Positions 17,725-25,783 of a stretch of DNA of 64,000 nt are shown here, in pieces. Source of the stretch: M3007 sp046329435 (GTDB lineage: Bacteria; Bacteroidota; Bacteroidia; Chitinophagales; Saprospiraceae); contig JAXLUR010000003.1 in NCBI GenBank assembly GCA_046329435.1, positions 1 through 64,000 of the forward strand. The letters are read 5' to 3'. The notes beneath the pieces were generated by a model. It made no database searches. It was not told the DNA's origin and worked only from the letters and a program-made list of their open reading frames with translations. The translations under genes were made by a program, and so were the position numbers. Numbering within the stretch: position 1 is the first letter of the stretch; each line of letters opens with the position of its first letter.

Positions 17725-18972
17725 TCAGAGGTTCAGCACGTCTTTGTCGCCGAAGCTTTCATAGGTGCTGGTAATGACTTTGTCGCCGGGTTCGAGTCCG
17801 TTCAGCACCTCGAAGTACTGCGGGTTTTTGCGGCCGAGGGTGATGTTGCGTTTGACGGCGCGGCCACCCGAGGCATCGAGCACGTACACCCAGTTGCCGG
17901 CGGTTTCGCTGAAAAAGCCGCCTGTGGGCAGGAGCACGGCGTCGGCGGGTTTGCCGAGTTGAAGCCGAACGGGCGCCGACTGGCCGCGACGAATGCCGTC
18001 GGGTACGGTTTTGGCAAACACCATATCGACCTCGAAACGGCCGTTGCGCACTTCCGGATACACCTTGCTGACGCTGAGCTGATGCAGCTGGCCGTTAAAT
18101 TCGAAAGAGCCTTCAAGGCCGGGAAAGATGCGCGAAATGTAGTGCTCATCCACTTCCACCCGCATTTTAAAACCGCTCAGGTCGTCGATCTGGCCGATGT
18201 TCTGGCCCGCGCCGATACTGGCGCCCACCTCCACATCCACACGGGAAAGCAGACCCGATACGGGCGCTTTCAAGTAAAGGTTTTCGAGGTTTTGCTTCAT
18301 CATCGAAAGGTTCAGCCGGGTGCGTTCGAGCGTGCCTTCCAGTTGTTTGATCTGGGTCAGGCTGTTTTCTTCCTGAAATTGCTGGTTTTCGACCTCGATG
18401 CCGCGCTGTTGCGTCAGGCGTTCGTAGGTGAGCCGGGTGCGGGTGTAATCCTTTTCGCTGATGACGCCGTCGGCAAACAGCTTTTTGTCGCGTTCGTGGT
18501 CGTCTTTGGCTTGCTGAATCTGGTAATCGAGGTCGGAAAGCGTGCGGCGCAGCGCAAATTTTTCCTGCTTCAGGCGCAGGCGGGTGTTTTCGAGGTTGTT
18601 GATGAGGTCGTACATCTCGGTTTCGCGGTTGACGTAGTCGAGCGTCAGGCGCTGGTTTTCGAGGCGAAGAATCAGATCGCCCTGTTTGACGGTAGCGCCG
18701 CCATCGAGGAATTTCTGGGCCACGTAGCCGCCTTCAATGGCGTCGAGCTGGTAAATTTTCAGGGGCTGAACCACGCCCGTGACCACGATAAATTCGTCGA
18801 ACACGCCGCGGCTCACTTCCGAAACCGTAATCTTGTTGCGGTCGATGTTGAGCGAACTTTTACGGTTGGCAAAACCCAGACTGTACACGGAAAAGGCCAG
18901 AAACGCCACAATGCCCGTTATCAATCCGACCCGCTCCAGGGTCCATTTTTTCTTTTGAATGGGACGATCCAT
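17725..18972 (-). CDS. Periplasmic adaptor (HlyD/MacA-like membrane fusion protein)
   Basis: A 415-residue adaptor and the first gene of the exporter operon. It has an N-terminal anchor helix (VGLITGIVAFLAFSVYSLGF), then beta-barrel and biotinyl/lipoyl halves (GGYVAQKFLDGGATVKQGD ... LYLKAPVSGLLSRVDVEVGA). These are separated by a long alpha-hairpin coiled coil rich in Gln, Arg and Glu (about residues 105-220). A C-terminal membrane-proximal domain follows (GLEPGDKVITSTYESFGD). It bridges the inner-membrane ABC complex to an outer-membrane channel; no TolC-like gene is present here. The start is ATG 18972 (MDRPIQKKKW), about 33 nt downstream of a sigma-54-like -12 element. Confidence 0.92.
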   Translation of the reverse strand: MDRPIQKKKWTLERVGLITGIVAFLAFSVYSLGFANRKSSLNIDRNKITVSEVSRGVFDEFIVVTGVVQPLKIYQLDAIEGGYVAQKFLDGGATVKQGDLILRLENQRLTLDYVNRETEMYDLINNLENTRLRLKQEKFALRRTLSDLDYQIQQAKDDHERDKKLFADGVISEKDYTRTRLTYERLTQQRGIEVENQQFQEENSLTQIKQLEGTLERTRLNLSMMKQNLENLYLKAPVSGLLSRVDVEVGASIGAGQNIGQIDDLSGFKMRVEVDEHYISRIFPGLEGSFEFNGQLHQLSVSKVYPEVRNGRFEVDMVFAKTVPDGIRRGQSAPVRLQLGKPADAVLLPTGGFFSETAGNWVYVLDASGGRAVKRNITLGRKNPQYFEVLNGLEPGDKVITSTYESFGDKDVLNL

Positions 18973-19002
18973 AGTTGATTGGTCAATTGCTTTTCCCATA
19001 CA

Positions 19003-19020
19003 GAGGAAAGTTTGTGCCAA
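19003..19020 (-). promoter_or_regulatory. Sigma-54-like (-24/-12) promoter of the exporter operon
   Basis: The minus strand reads TTGGCACAAACTTTCC. The -24 element TTGGCAC is perfect. The -12 element is TTTCC rather than TTGC, with the expected 10-nt spacing between GG (19018-19017) and the -12 dinucleotide (19006-19005). The adaptor ATG at 18972 follows by about 33 nt. The imperfect -12 box lowers certainty, but the matching upstream boxes support it. Confidence 0.6.
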
Positions 19021-19073
19021 TTTTTTAATTAATTGATAATCAAATATTTAAAACCAAAAACATCTTTCCGGCC

Positions 19074-19109
19074 TGTCCGCAAGCGAACAAGAGTGTCCGA
19101 AATCGAACA
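19074..19109. promoter_or_regulatory. Paired palindromic upstream activating boxes
   Basis: TGTCCG-CAAG-CGAACA at 19074-19089 and TGTCCG-AAAT-CGAACA at 19094-19109 lie 20 bp apart, two helical turns. Their midpoint is 86 bp upstream of the -12 element at 19005, the usual place for NtrC-type enhancer sites. The second box also touches the -33 region of the regulator gene's own promoter, which would allow autoregulation. Confidence 0.65.
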
Positions 19110-19125
19110 CTTTTCAGAAAAAAAA

Positions 19126-19133
19126 TACCTTTG
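19126..19133 (+). promoter_or_regulatory. Bacteroidota-type -7 box (TAnnTTTG) of the regulator gene
   Basis: TACCTTTG matches the Bacteroidota -7 consensus TAnnTTTG exactly and lies 56 nt before the ATG at 19190. No clear -33 TTG is visible at the standard distance, so this promoter may be weak or activator-assisted. Confidence 0.45.
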
Positions 19134-19189
19134 CTTTGCATATCGGCGGATGCAGACATTGTCTATCGTTCTGTTTCACGCAGCCAGCC

Positions 19190-20554
19190 ATGAATCAAGC
19201 CAACATTCTCATCGTCGACGACAATCCGGGCGTACTCAGCGCCGGCAAACTACTCCTGAAGCGCCATTTTTCGGAAGTGGACACCACGCGCGATCCTGCC
19301 GAGATACCGGCCCTGTTTCGCGAACGCAGCTACGACGTAGTGTTGCTCGACATGAATTTCAACCGCAACAAAAACACCGGTCAGGAAGGTTTCGAGTGGC
19401 TGGGCAAGATCCTCGAACTCGATCCCTCGACCATCGTCGTGCTCATCACCGCCTACGGCGACGTCGAACTGGCCGTCCGGGCCATCAAAAACGGCGCAAC
19501 CGATTTTGTGCTCAAACCCTGGGACAACGACAAACTGCTCGCCACGCTGCATTCCGCCCTGCGCCTCAAAAACAGCCAGGACGAAGCCAGCCTGCTCAAA
19601 TCGAAACAAACCGGCCGCAACCTCGCCCAGGTCCGTGACCTGCCGGAAATCGTGTTCGGAAGCGCGGCCATGCAGAAGGTGTTCGACACCATCCAGCGCG
19701 TGGCCGAAACCGACGCCAACGTGCTCCTGCTCGGCGAAAACGGCACGGGCAAAGACCTGATCGCGCAGGCCATTCACGCACATTCGACCCGCGCAGCCGA
19801 GAATTTCGTCAAGGTTGACCTCGGCGCGCTCACCGAATCGCTGTTCGAAAGCGAGCTGTTCGGCCATGTCAAAGGCGCTTTCACCGATGCCCGCGACGAC
19901 CGCCCCGGGCGCTTCGAAGCCGCCGACGGCGGCACGATCTTCCTCGACGAGATCGGCAACCTGGCGCTCAACCTGCAATCCAAACTGCTGTCGGTGCTGC
20001 AAAACCGCATGGTCACCCGCGTAGGCGCCAACCGCCCGCGGCCCGTCAACGTGCGCGTCGTCGCCGCAACCAACCAAAATCTCGACGAAATGGTGCGCCT
20101 GCGCAGCTTTCGCCAGGACCTGCTCTACCGCATCAACACCATCGAAATTACGCTGCCGCCCCTGCGCGAACGCCCGGAAGACATCGAATTGCTGAGCCAG
20201 CATTTCATGCAGCAATTTGCCCAGCGCTACAACCGGCCGGTCACCCGGCTCAGCCCGGGCCTCCTGCGCGAACTGACCCGCTACGCCTGGCCCGGCAACG
20301 TACGCGAACTCCAGCACGCCGTCGAACGCGCCGTGATCATGTCGAAAAGCGACACGCTTCAGCCCGAAGATTTTTTCCTCCAGAAAAGCGCCGGCGGCAC
20401 CGCCGACCTCCATACCATGAACCTCGACGACATGGAAAAACTCCTGATTACCAAAGCTTTGGAAAAACACTACGGCAACATCACCGAAGCCGCCCAGGAA
20501 CTCGGCCTCACCCGGGCGTCTTTGTACAGGCGGCTGGAGAAATACAACATGTGA
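19190..20554 (+). CDS. Sigma-54-dependent NtrC-type response regulator
   Basis: A 454-residue activator with a receiver domain whose phospho-acceptor is Asp54 (VVLLDMNF), with KPWD-type Lys. Next is an AAA+ domain with Walker A GENGTGKD and loop 1 KGAFTDA (residues 229-234, Asp replacing the usual second Gly of GAFTGA). It also has Walker B TIFLDEIGN and a sensor region. A C-terminal Fis-type helix-turn-helix follows (NITEAAQELGLTRASLYRRL). It activates sigma-54 holoenzyme from enhancer sites. The divergent exporter operon and the lipoprotein gene at 3546 carry matching sites. The start is ATG 19190; the upstream frame is extraneous. The kinase is encoded immediately downstream. Confidence 0.94.
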   Translation: MNQANILIVDDNPGVLSAGKLLLKRHFSEVDTTRDPAEIPALFRERSYDVVLLDMNFNRNKNTGQEGFEWLGKILELDPSTIVVLITAYGDVELAVRAIKNGATDFVLKPWDNDKLLATLHSALRLKNSQDEASLLKSKQTGRNLAQVRDLPEIVFGSAAMQKVFDTIQRVAETDANVLLLGENGTGKDLIAQAIHAHSTRAAENFVKVDLGALTESLFESELFGHVKGAFTDARDDRPGRFEAADGGTIFLDEIGNLALNLQSKLLSVLQNRMVTRVGANRPRPVNVRVVAATNQNLDEMVRLRSFRQDLLYRINTIEITLPPLRERPEDIELLSQHFMQQFAQRYNRPVTRLSPGLLRELTRYAWPGNVRELQHAVERAVIMSKSDTLQPEDFFLQKSAGGTADLHTMNLDDMEKLLITKALEKHYGNITEAAQELGLTRASLYRRLEKYNM

Positions 20555-20567
20555 AAAAATACAACGG

Positions 20568-20624
20568 TGGATTCGATCGGCACGGTTGCCTGGTTGCCAA
20601 CCTGAATCGAGACGATCGAATCCA
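20568..20624. repeat. 12-bp perfect inverted repeat between regulator and kinase genes
   Basis: TGGATTCGATCG at 20568-20579 is repeated inverted at 20613-20624 (CGATCGAATCCA) with a 33-nt spacer. It lies in the 93-nt gap between two co-directional genes. It could be an attenuating hairpin that sets the kinase:regulator ratio or a protein site. There is no U-run. Confidence 0.5.
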
Positions 20625-20647
20625 TCGGACAAATTGAACCCAGCTCC

Positions 20648-21991
20648 ATGTCTCGTTCCTTTTCCCATGCCCTGATCCTGCGCGTTGTGGCGCTGGCGGC
20701 GCTGCTCGGCGGGGCGGCGTGGATGACCGTTTCGCCGACCCTGCGCTGGCTGGCCGTGCTGCCGCTGATCGGCGCTTTGATCCTGACGGCCGGACTGATT
20801 CACTACGTCACCGACACCAACCGGCGGCTTACCCGCTTTTTTGAAAGCGTGCGGTACTCGGATTTTGCCATCCGTTTTTCATCGTCCAAAGAAAAAGGCG
20901 ATTCTTTCGAGGCGGTCAACCGGCAGTTCAACGAAGTGCTCGAAGCCTTTCGGCAAACACGGGCGGAAAAAGAAGCCAACTTGTTGTTTCTCAATACAAT
21001 AGTGCAACATTTGGGCACAGGCGTTTTGGCGTTCGACCGGCAGAACAACATCCTGCTGTCCAATAATGCCGCGTTTCAAACCCTGGGCGTGTACCGGCTT
21101 CACCACCTGCACGAACTGCCGCCACGACACGCGGCTTTGCAGGAATTTGCCCAAAACCTCACCACCAAAGGCAAAATACTGTACCAGGCCGAACCCGGGC
21201 GTCAGCTCGCCGTACAGGGCGTGGCGCTCAATCTGCAGGGCCGGGCCGTGCGCCTGCTCACCCTCCAGAACATCCACCCCGAACTCCAGCGAAAAGAACT
21301 CGATGCATGGCGCGACCTCACCCGCGTCTTGCGCCACGAAATCATGAACTCCGTCACCCCTATCGTGTCGCTGGTCGAAACCATGCAGGATATCCTGCCC
21401 CGCGACGAGCAGCAGGCGGCGCCCTCCCGCGCCGACCTGGCCGACCTGGCCGAAGCCCTGGAAGTGGTTGGCTCCCGCAGTCGCGCGCTGATGGATTTTG
21501 TGCAGGCCTACCGCAGTTTTTCCGCTATCCCGGAGCCCAAACCCGAGTCGATTCCCGCTCGTCGGCTGCTCGACCATATCGTGCAATTGTTCAACGCCAA
21601 CCAGCGCAGCGATCAGGCTATTCGGATCGAAGCCTTCGTGGCGCCCGAAGAACTCGTGATCGAAGCCGACGCCGGCCAAATCGAAATGGTGTTGCTCAAC
21701 CTCGTCAAAAACGCCCGCGAAGCGCTGCAAAGCACCGAACAGCCCGACAAACGCATCACCCTGCGCGCCGGAAACGATGATAAAGGAAAGGCGTTTATCG
21801 AAGTGGACGACAATGGGCCAGGCATCGCTCCCGACCTGCTCGACGAGATTTTTATCCCCTTTTTTACCACCAAAACCAGCGGCACAGGGGTGGGACTGAG
21901 CATCTCACGACAAATCATGCAATTGCACGGCGGCAATATCAGGGTGAGCTCCACCCTGGGCTCAGGAACGCGATTCGTTCTGGCTTTCTAA
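20648..21991 (+). CDS. Sensor histidine kinase, NtrY-like
   Basis: A 447-residue membrane kinase. Two N-terminal helices (residues about 8-60) enclose a very short periplasmic segment, so it probably senses within the membrane or cytoplasm. A HAMP-like linker and a PAS-like segment (LNTIVQHLGTGVLAFDRQNN) follow. The phosphoacceptor His230 lies in RVLRHEIMNSVTPIV. An HATPase domain carries N-box LVKNAREAL, G1 DNGPGI, F-box FIPFFTTK and G2 GTGVGLSIS. It is the expected partner of the upstream regulator. The short sensor resembles intramembrane-sensing kinases coupled to peptide exporters, but the stimulus is unknown. Confidence 0.93.
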   Translation: MSRSFSHALILRVVALAALLGGAAWMTVSPTLRWLAVLPLIGALILTAGLIHYVTDTNRRLTRFFESVRYSDFAIRFSSSKEKGDSFEAVNRQFNEVLEAFRQTRAEKEANLLFLNTIVQHLGTGVLAFDRQNNILLSNNAAFQTLGVYRLHHLHELPPRHAALQEFAQNLTTKGKILYQAEPGRQLAVQGVALNLQGRAVRLLTLQNIHPELQRKELDAWRDLTRVLRHEIMNSVTPIVSLVETMQDILPRDEQQAAPSRADLADLAEALEVVGSRSRALMDFVQAYRSFSAIPEPKPESIPARRLLDHIVQLFNANQRSDQAIRIEAFVAPEELVIEADAGQIEMVLLNLVKNAREALQSTEQPDKRITLRAGNDDKGKAFIEVDDNGPGIAPDLLDEIFIPFFTTKTSGTGVGLSISRQIMQLHGGNIRVSSTLGSGTRFVLAF

Positions 21992-22124
21992 AAACAGAAA
22001 AGGCTGACGATCAGTCATTATTTTGATGATTTATTTTTCAGAAAATTTTGAAACATAAATTCAAACGGCCTGTTTCCTACAAGTTGCGACTACAAACCGG
22101 TCGCACTTTGAAACGGAAACTACC

Positions 22125-23627
22125 ATGAAAACTTCGCTCCGCTTGCCCAATTCCGCCCGTCTGGCGGCCTTTCTGGAAAAAGAAAAAACACAAGCCTTCA
22201 CCTACTCTGAAGTTGGCAGGACAGCCGACACGGAAGCGTGCGTCGAAGGGTTCGATCACGATGCCCAATGTGTCGTCGTGGGCCGGGGGCTGGCCGATTT
22301 TGAACGCGCCCGGCAGGCACTGCGCGAATGGGCGCATTTCCCGCCGGCCTGGACGCGTATTTTGCCCGGCCAGGCGCCTTTGAGCGCCGGGAATACGGTC
22401 GCGATGTTTTTCCGGCTCTTCGGGCTGTGGTGGCACAATTCCTGTCGCATCGTGTACGCCGTCGAGGAGCCCCGGCGCTTCGGGTTTGCCTACGGCACAC
22501 TGCCTGCGCACCTGGAACGCGGGGAGGAACTTTTTCTGGTTCGACTCGACGAAGAAGAGCGTGTCTGGTACGAAATCCGCGCTTTTTCCCGCCCCGGGGC
22601 TTTGCTGGCCCGACTGGCCTACCCGGTGGTTCGGCTGTTGCAGGAGAAATTCCGGCAAGATTCGGCTGCCGCGATGACTGCCTTCATTCATAAGACAGCG
22701 CCCGCCGATCCATCGCTCACGCCTGACGGCTGGCTTTTGCGTATGCTGCTCGCTTTGCTGTTTTGTATCGGGCTTTGGCCAGGCACGATCATGGGGCACG
22801 ATTACGGGAATTTGCCCCTCGTATTCGCATTTTTTGTCGTTACACCCGCGGTTTGGCAACTGGCCGTGCGGCATTATCCGGCCTTGCTGCCGCTGTATCG
22901 GCTAAGCGCGCCCTTCCTGTTGCCGGCGGCAATGCTGGCTGCCGCGGCGTTGTTTCTGCCGGTCGGCTGGCCGGCGGCGCTCCTGTCGGCCCCCTGGATG
23001 CTGCTTTGTTCAGGCATCGCCTTTGGCGGGCTCTTCTGCCTGTGGAGAGCAGGTTTTTCCTCCGTGCGACAGGCGGTAGCAGGCGCCGGGCTAGCATATT
23101 TATTTATCGGCGGGGCGGCTTTGCTGGCCGAGCGGGGCGGCTGGACGCTGTTCGAATTCGGCGCCGAGATCGTCCGGCTGACGGCCCTGCATTTTCACTT
23201 TGCGGGCTTTGCCCTGACCGTTTTGGTTGCCCTGAGCGCGCAACATTTGCCGCTGTGGTGGTCGCGTGCGTCGGCCGGCGCCGTGGCGCTCGGCGTGCCC
23301 CTGACGGCAGTGGGCATCACCGCCACTCAATGGCAGCTCGGCCCCGGAGCGGAGACATTCGCCGCGGTCTGGATGGCCCTGGCCGGACTGGCCGGCGCGG
23401 TGGTCTGGATGGTGCTGGGCAGGCGGCGGCGCAATGGGCTGCTGCTGGCAGGAGGGTTGGTACTGAGCGCTGCCATGTTGTTGGCGCTGGGTTACGCCCT
23501 GAGGGTGGTGAGGCCAGAATGGGCACTGTCGCTCCATCAAATGCGTGCCATACACGGCAGTATGAACGGGTTGGTGGCTGTGCCTTTGGGGGTGTTAGGG
23601 TTTTGGCAAATAAGCCGCGACAGGTAA
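22125..23627 (+). CDS. DUF1990 domain / YndJ-like membrane protein fusion
   Basis: A 500-residue protein. Residues 1-190 match my recollection of DUF1990 (FRLFGLWWHNSCRIVY...RFGFAYGTLPAHLERGEELF...WYEIRAFSRPGALLARLAYPVVRLLQEKF). From about residue 205 onward there are roughly nine to ten hydrophobic helices with a YndJ-like composition (HFHFAGFALTVLVALSAQHLP, MRAIHGSMNGLVAVPLGVLGFW). The two parts are often separate proteins; here they are fused. Function is unknown. Neighbours do not clarify it: it follows the kinase gene by 133 bp and ends tail to tail with cdsA. Confidence 0.75.
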   Translation: MKTSLRLPNSARLAAFLEKEKTQAFTYSEVGRTADTEACVEGFDHDAQCVVVGRGLADFERARQALREWAHFPPAWTRILPGQAPLSAGNTVAMFFRLFGLWWHNSCRIVYAVEEPRRFGFAYGTLPAHLERGEELFLVRLDEEERVWYEIRAFSRPGALLARLAYPVVRLLQEKFRQDSAAAMTAFIHKTAPADPSLTPDGWLLRMLLALLFCIGLWPGTIMGHDYGNLPLVFAFFVVTPAVWQLAVRHYPALLPLYRLSAPFLLPAAMLAAAALFLPVGWPAALLSAPWMLLCSGIAFGGLFCLWRAGFSSVRQAVAGAGLAYLFIGGAALLAERGGWTLFEFGAEIVRLTALHFHFAGFALTVLVALSAQHLPLWWSRASAGAVALGVPLTAVGITATQWQLGPGAETFAAVWMALAGLAGAVVWMVLGRRRRNGLLLAGGLVLSAAMLLALGYALRVVRPEWALSLHQMRAIHGSMNGLVAVPLGVLGFWQISRDR

Positions 23628-23649
23628 AGAGGCGGCCGCGCACGCCGGA

Positions 23650-24360
23650 TCACAGCCACAAACCGGCCACTGCCCCGGCCAGCAGCCAGCTGTCGAAACG
23701 GTCGAGAAAACCGCCATGCCCGGGTAGGATACGGCTGAAATCCTTGACGCCGTGCCGGCGTTTGTAATACGACGCCAGCCAGTCGCCCGACAAAGCGGCG
23801 GCGCTCAGCGCAAGTCCGTACGCGGCAGCAGGCAGCATGTTCAGATCGACCCAGTCGCGGGTCAGCACGGCCGTAGCCAGCGCGGAGAGGGTTCCGCCGG
23901 CCAGTCCTTCGACGGTTTTGTTCGGGCTTACGCGGGGAAACAGTTTTCTGCGGCCCAGCAGCTGGCCGAAAATCTGGCAAAAACCGTCAAAACAAAATAC
24001 GATCAGAAAAACGAACAGCAGTTTTGGGGAATCGAAGGAATGCGCCATCCGCATAAAGCCGGCGGCAGCCAGGCCAAAAACAAGCCCGGTTATTTGGTAA
24101 AACCGCGTTGACAGGGGCGCCTGCCGGCGCACTTTGTACAATTCCCACAAGCTGCCGGCCACGATCGTCAGGGCCGGCAGCCAAAATTGTGCCCGCCAGT
24201 ACAGCATCACGGCGATAAGGCCGTACACCAGTACCACATATACGACAAATTTGAGCCAGCGCGCCTTGCGCACCTCGGGCGACTGGCGCCGGGCCGCGAG
24301 GGCTGTACCCAGCGCCCCGACGATAAAATAGATGCTGACGATGGTCAAAACGGGATGCAT
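23650..24360 (-). CDS. cdsA: Phosphatidate cytidylyltransferase, CdsA-like
   Basis: A 236-residue membrane enzyme that would form CDP-diacylglycerol from phosphatidate and CTP. It has about six helices and a C-terminal region matching the CDS signature: S-x2-KR...KD-x4-LPGHGG-x-LDR-x-D (YYKRRHGVKDFSRILPGHGG then FLDRFDS). An upstream SPNKTVEG motif is also typical of the family. I chose ATG 24360. The frame remains open upstream to 24966, but that part overlaps the next gene and is nonsense. It starts 2 bp after the stop of the CDP-alcohol phosphatidyltransferase gene, so the two are a coupled lipid-synthesis operon. Confidence 0.85.
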   Translation of the reverse strand: MHPVLTIVSIYFIVGALGTALAARRQSPEVRKARWLKFVVYVVLVYGLIAVMLYWRAQFWLPALTIVAGSLWELYKVRRQAPLSTRFYQITGLVFGLAAAGFMRMAHSFDSPKLLFVFLIVFCFDGFCQIFGQLLGRRKLFPRVSPNKTVEGLAGGTLSALATAVLTRDWVDLNMLPAAAYGLALSAAALSGDWLASYYKRRHGVKDFSRILPGHGGFLDRFDSWLLAGAVAGLWL

Positions 24361-24362
24361 GT

Positions 24363-24944
24363 TCACCAGTTGTTTTTGAGTACCCAATACAGGCCCTTCA
24401 CATTTGAGCGGCGTTCGCGCAGGCGCAGCAGCACGACGATTTCCTCGATTTTTGCCAGGCAGCCTACGCTGATCATCAGGAAGTAAAACCATTCGACATT
24501 GCCAAAATTCAGCAGCCAGAGCAAAAAAGCGCCCTGCAGATAACCGGTCGTCTTGCAGCCGTACAAATGCAGGCCAATGATGCCGCCGAACCGGGCAAAA
24601 ACCGTGAGCAGGCTGCCCAGGTACAAGGCAGCGAACAGGGACAACCCGATTTTGTGCGTCACGACAAACTCCCATTCGAAGCGAAAAATGCCGGCGTATG
24701 CCAGTATGTAACTCCCGACGTCGGCCCAGGAGTCGAGGCGCGCGCCAATGCGGGTTTGCTGGTTGAAGTTGCGGGCAATAAATCCATCGAGGATATCGGT
24801 GAAGAGGCTGAATGCCAGCAGGCCTGCGAAGACGGGCCGGTTGCCCGTCCATAAAAACCAGGCGATCACCGGGAAGGCGAGCAGGCGGTACAACGAAAGG
24901 ATGTTGGGGATGGTCCAGAAGCGTTCGGGAGTTGTGGCGTCCAT
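24363..24944 (-). CDS. CDP-alcohol phosphatidyltransferase family protein
   Basis: A 193-residue integral membrane enzyme. It has the complete family motif D-x2-DG-x2-AR-x8-G-x3-D-x3-D (from DILDGFIAR to ARLDSWAD), which binds the CDP-lipid and metal ions. Six helices are predicted. The product would be a phosphatidyl-alcohol such as phosphatidylglycerophosphate, but the motif does not reveal the acceptor. It is co-transcribed with the CdsA-like gene, whose product is its likely substrate. The gene diverges from the kinase-like gene at 25005. Confidence 0.88.
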   Translation of the reverse strand: MDATTPERFWTIPNILSLYRLLAFPVIAWFLWTGNRPVFAGLLAFSLFTDILDGFIARNFNQQTRIGARLDSWADVGSYILAYAGIFRFEWEFVVTHKIGLSLFAALYLGSLLTVFARFGGIIGLHLYGCKTTGYLQGAFLLWLLNFGNVEWFYFLMISVGCLAKIEEIVVLLRLRERRSNVKGLYWVLKNNW

Positions 24945-25004
24945 GACAACAAAATGGTTTTGTCAAAAGTAGCGCTAAATTTATGGGGTAAAACTCCGGA
25001 TCGC

Positions 25005-25646
25005 ATGACGGATCAATGGTGGCATGTATGCTGGCTTTCGCTGGGCTTCACCGCGCTTTTTGTCGCGGCGGAAGTCATGCATCGCAAGTTCGGCGTTGCG
25101 AGCGAATGGTCGCGCAAATTCATGCATATCAGCGGCGGCCTGTTGTCGCTCCTTTTGCCACAATTATTTGACAACCCGTGGTTTGTATTCGGGCTGGTCG
25201 TGGCGTTTGGCGGGCTTTTGTGGGGCAGCCGCCGGCTGGGCTGGCTCGACTCGGTACATCGGGTCGACCGGAAGTCCGACGGAAGTTTATTGTTTCCCCT
25301 GCCGATTCTGCTGTGTTTCCTGCTGGCCTGGGCCCGCCACGACTGGGTGTTGTTCCGGCTTCCGATCCTGATCCTGGTTCTGGCCGATCCGGCCGCTTTT
25401 CTGGTGGGGAGAGTCTGGCCGCTGCGGCCCTGGACGATGGGCGCCAACCGGAAAACCCTGGGCGGGTCGCTGGCCTTTATGCTGGCCGCGCTGGCTTGCA
25501 GCCTCTATTTCTTGCCGGAAAACCCGGCATTGGCGGTGGTTGTCAGTCTGTTGACCGCTGCGGCGGAAGCGTTGAGTGTACGGGGTTGGGACAACCTCAC
25601 CGTCCCGCTGGTAGCCGCCGGTACGCTGGCTGCTGTGGCGCCCTGA
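25005..25646 (+). CDS. Phytol/dolichol kinase-like CTP-dependent membrane protein
   Basis: A 213-residue protein with seven or so helices and the features of the CTP-dependent polyprenol kinase/phosphatidate cytidylyltransferase group: RKFMHISGGLLSL near the N terminus, DPAAFLVGR, KTLGGSLAFMLA, and a late AEALS-x-GWDNLTVPL motif. These resemble bacterial and plant phytol kinases and Sec59. It may phosphorylate an isoprenoid alcohol or act on lipid precursors. I chose ATG 25005. ATG 24954 adds 17 residues that overlap the probable divergent promoter region shared with the gene at 24944. Confidence 0.75.
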   Translation: MTDQWWHVCWLSLGFTALFVAAEVMHRKFGVASEWSRKFMHISGGLLSLLLPQLFDNPWFVFGLVVAFGGLLWGSRRLGWLDSVHRVDRKSDGSLLFPLPILLCFLLAWARHDWVLFRLPILILVLADPAAFLVGRVWPLRPWTMGANRKTLGGSLAFMLAALACSLYFLPENPALAVVVSLLTAAAEALSVRGWDNLTVPLVAAGTLAAVAP

Positions 25647-25783
25647 GCCGACAAATGGAGAAAAACGGGTATTTTAACATTTTCAGGCAGCACAAATCTT
25701 GTTCCTTGCATCTGACAAAGCGCGTACCTTCGGGGAATCCCCGCGAAGCCGGCCCTTTGGACACTTAGCGATTCTAATCCGTT

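Noticed and set aside
20648..20800. Extra periplasmic sensor domain in the histidine kinase
   Set aside because: Only a few residues separate the two N-terminal helices, so no extracytoplasmic domain can be present.
24361..24966. Upstream extension of the CdsA-like frame
   Set aside because: It reads through the CDP-alcohol transferase gene in another frame. The CDS signature and helices all lie after ATG 24360.
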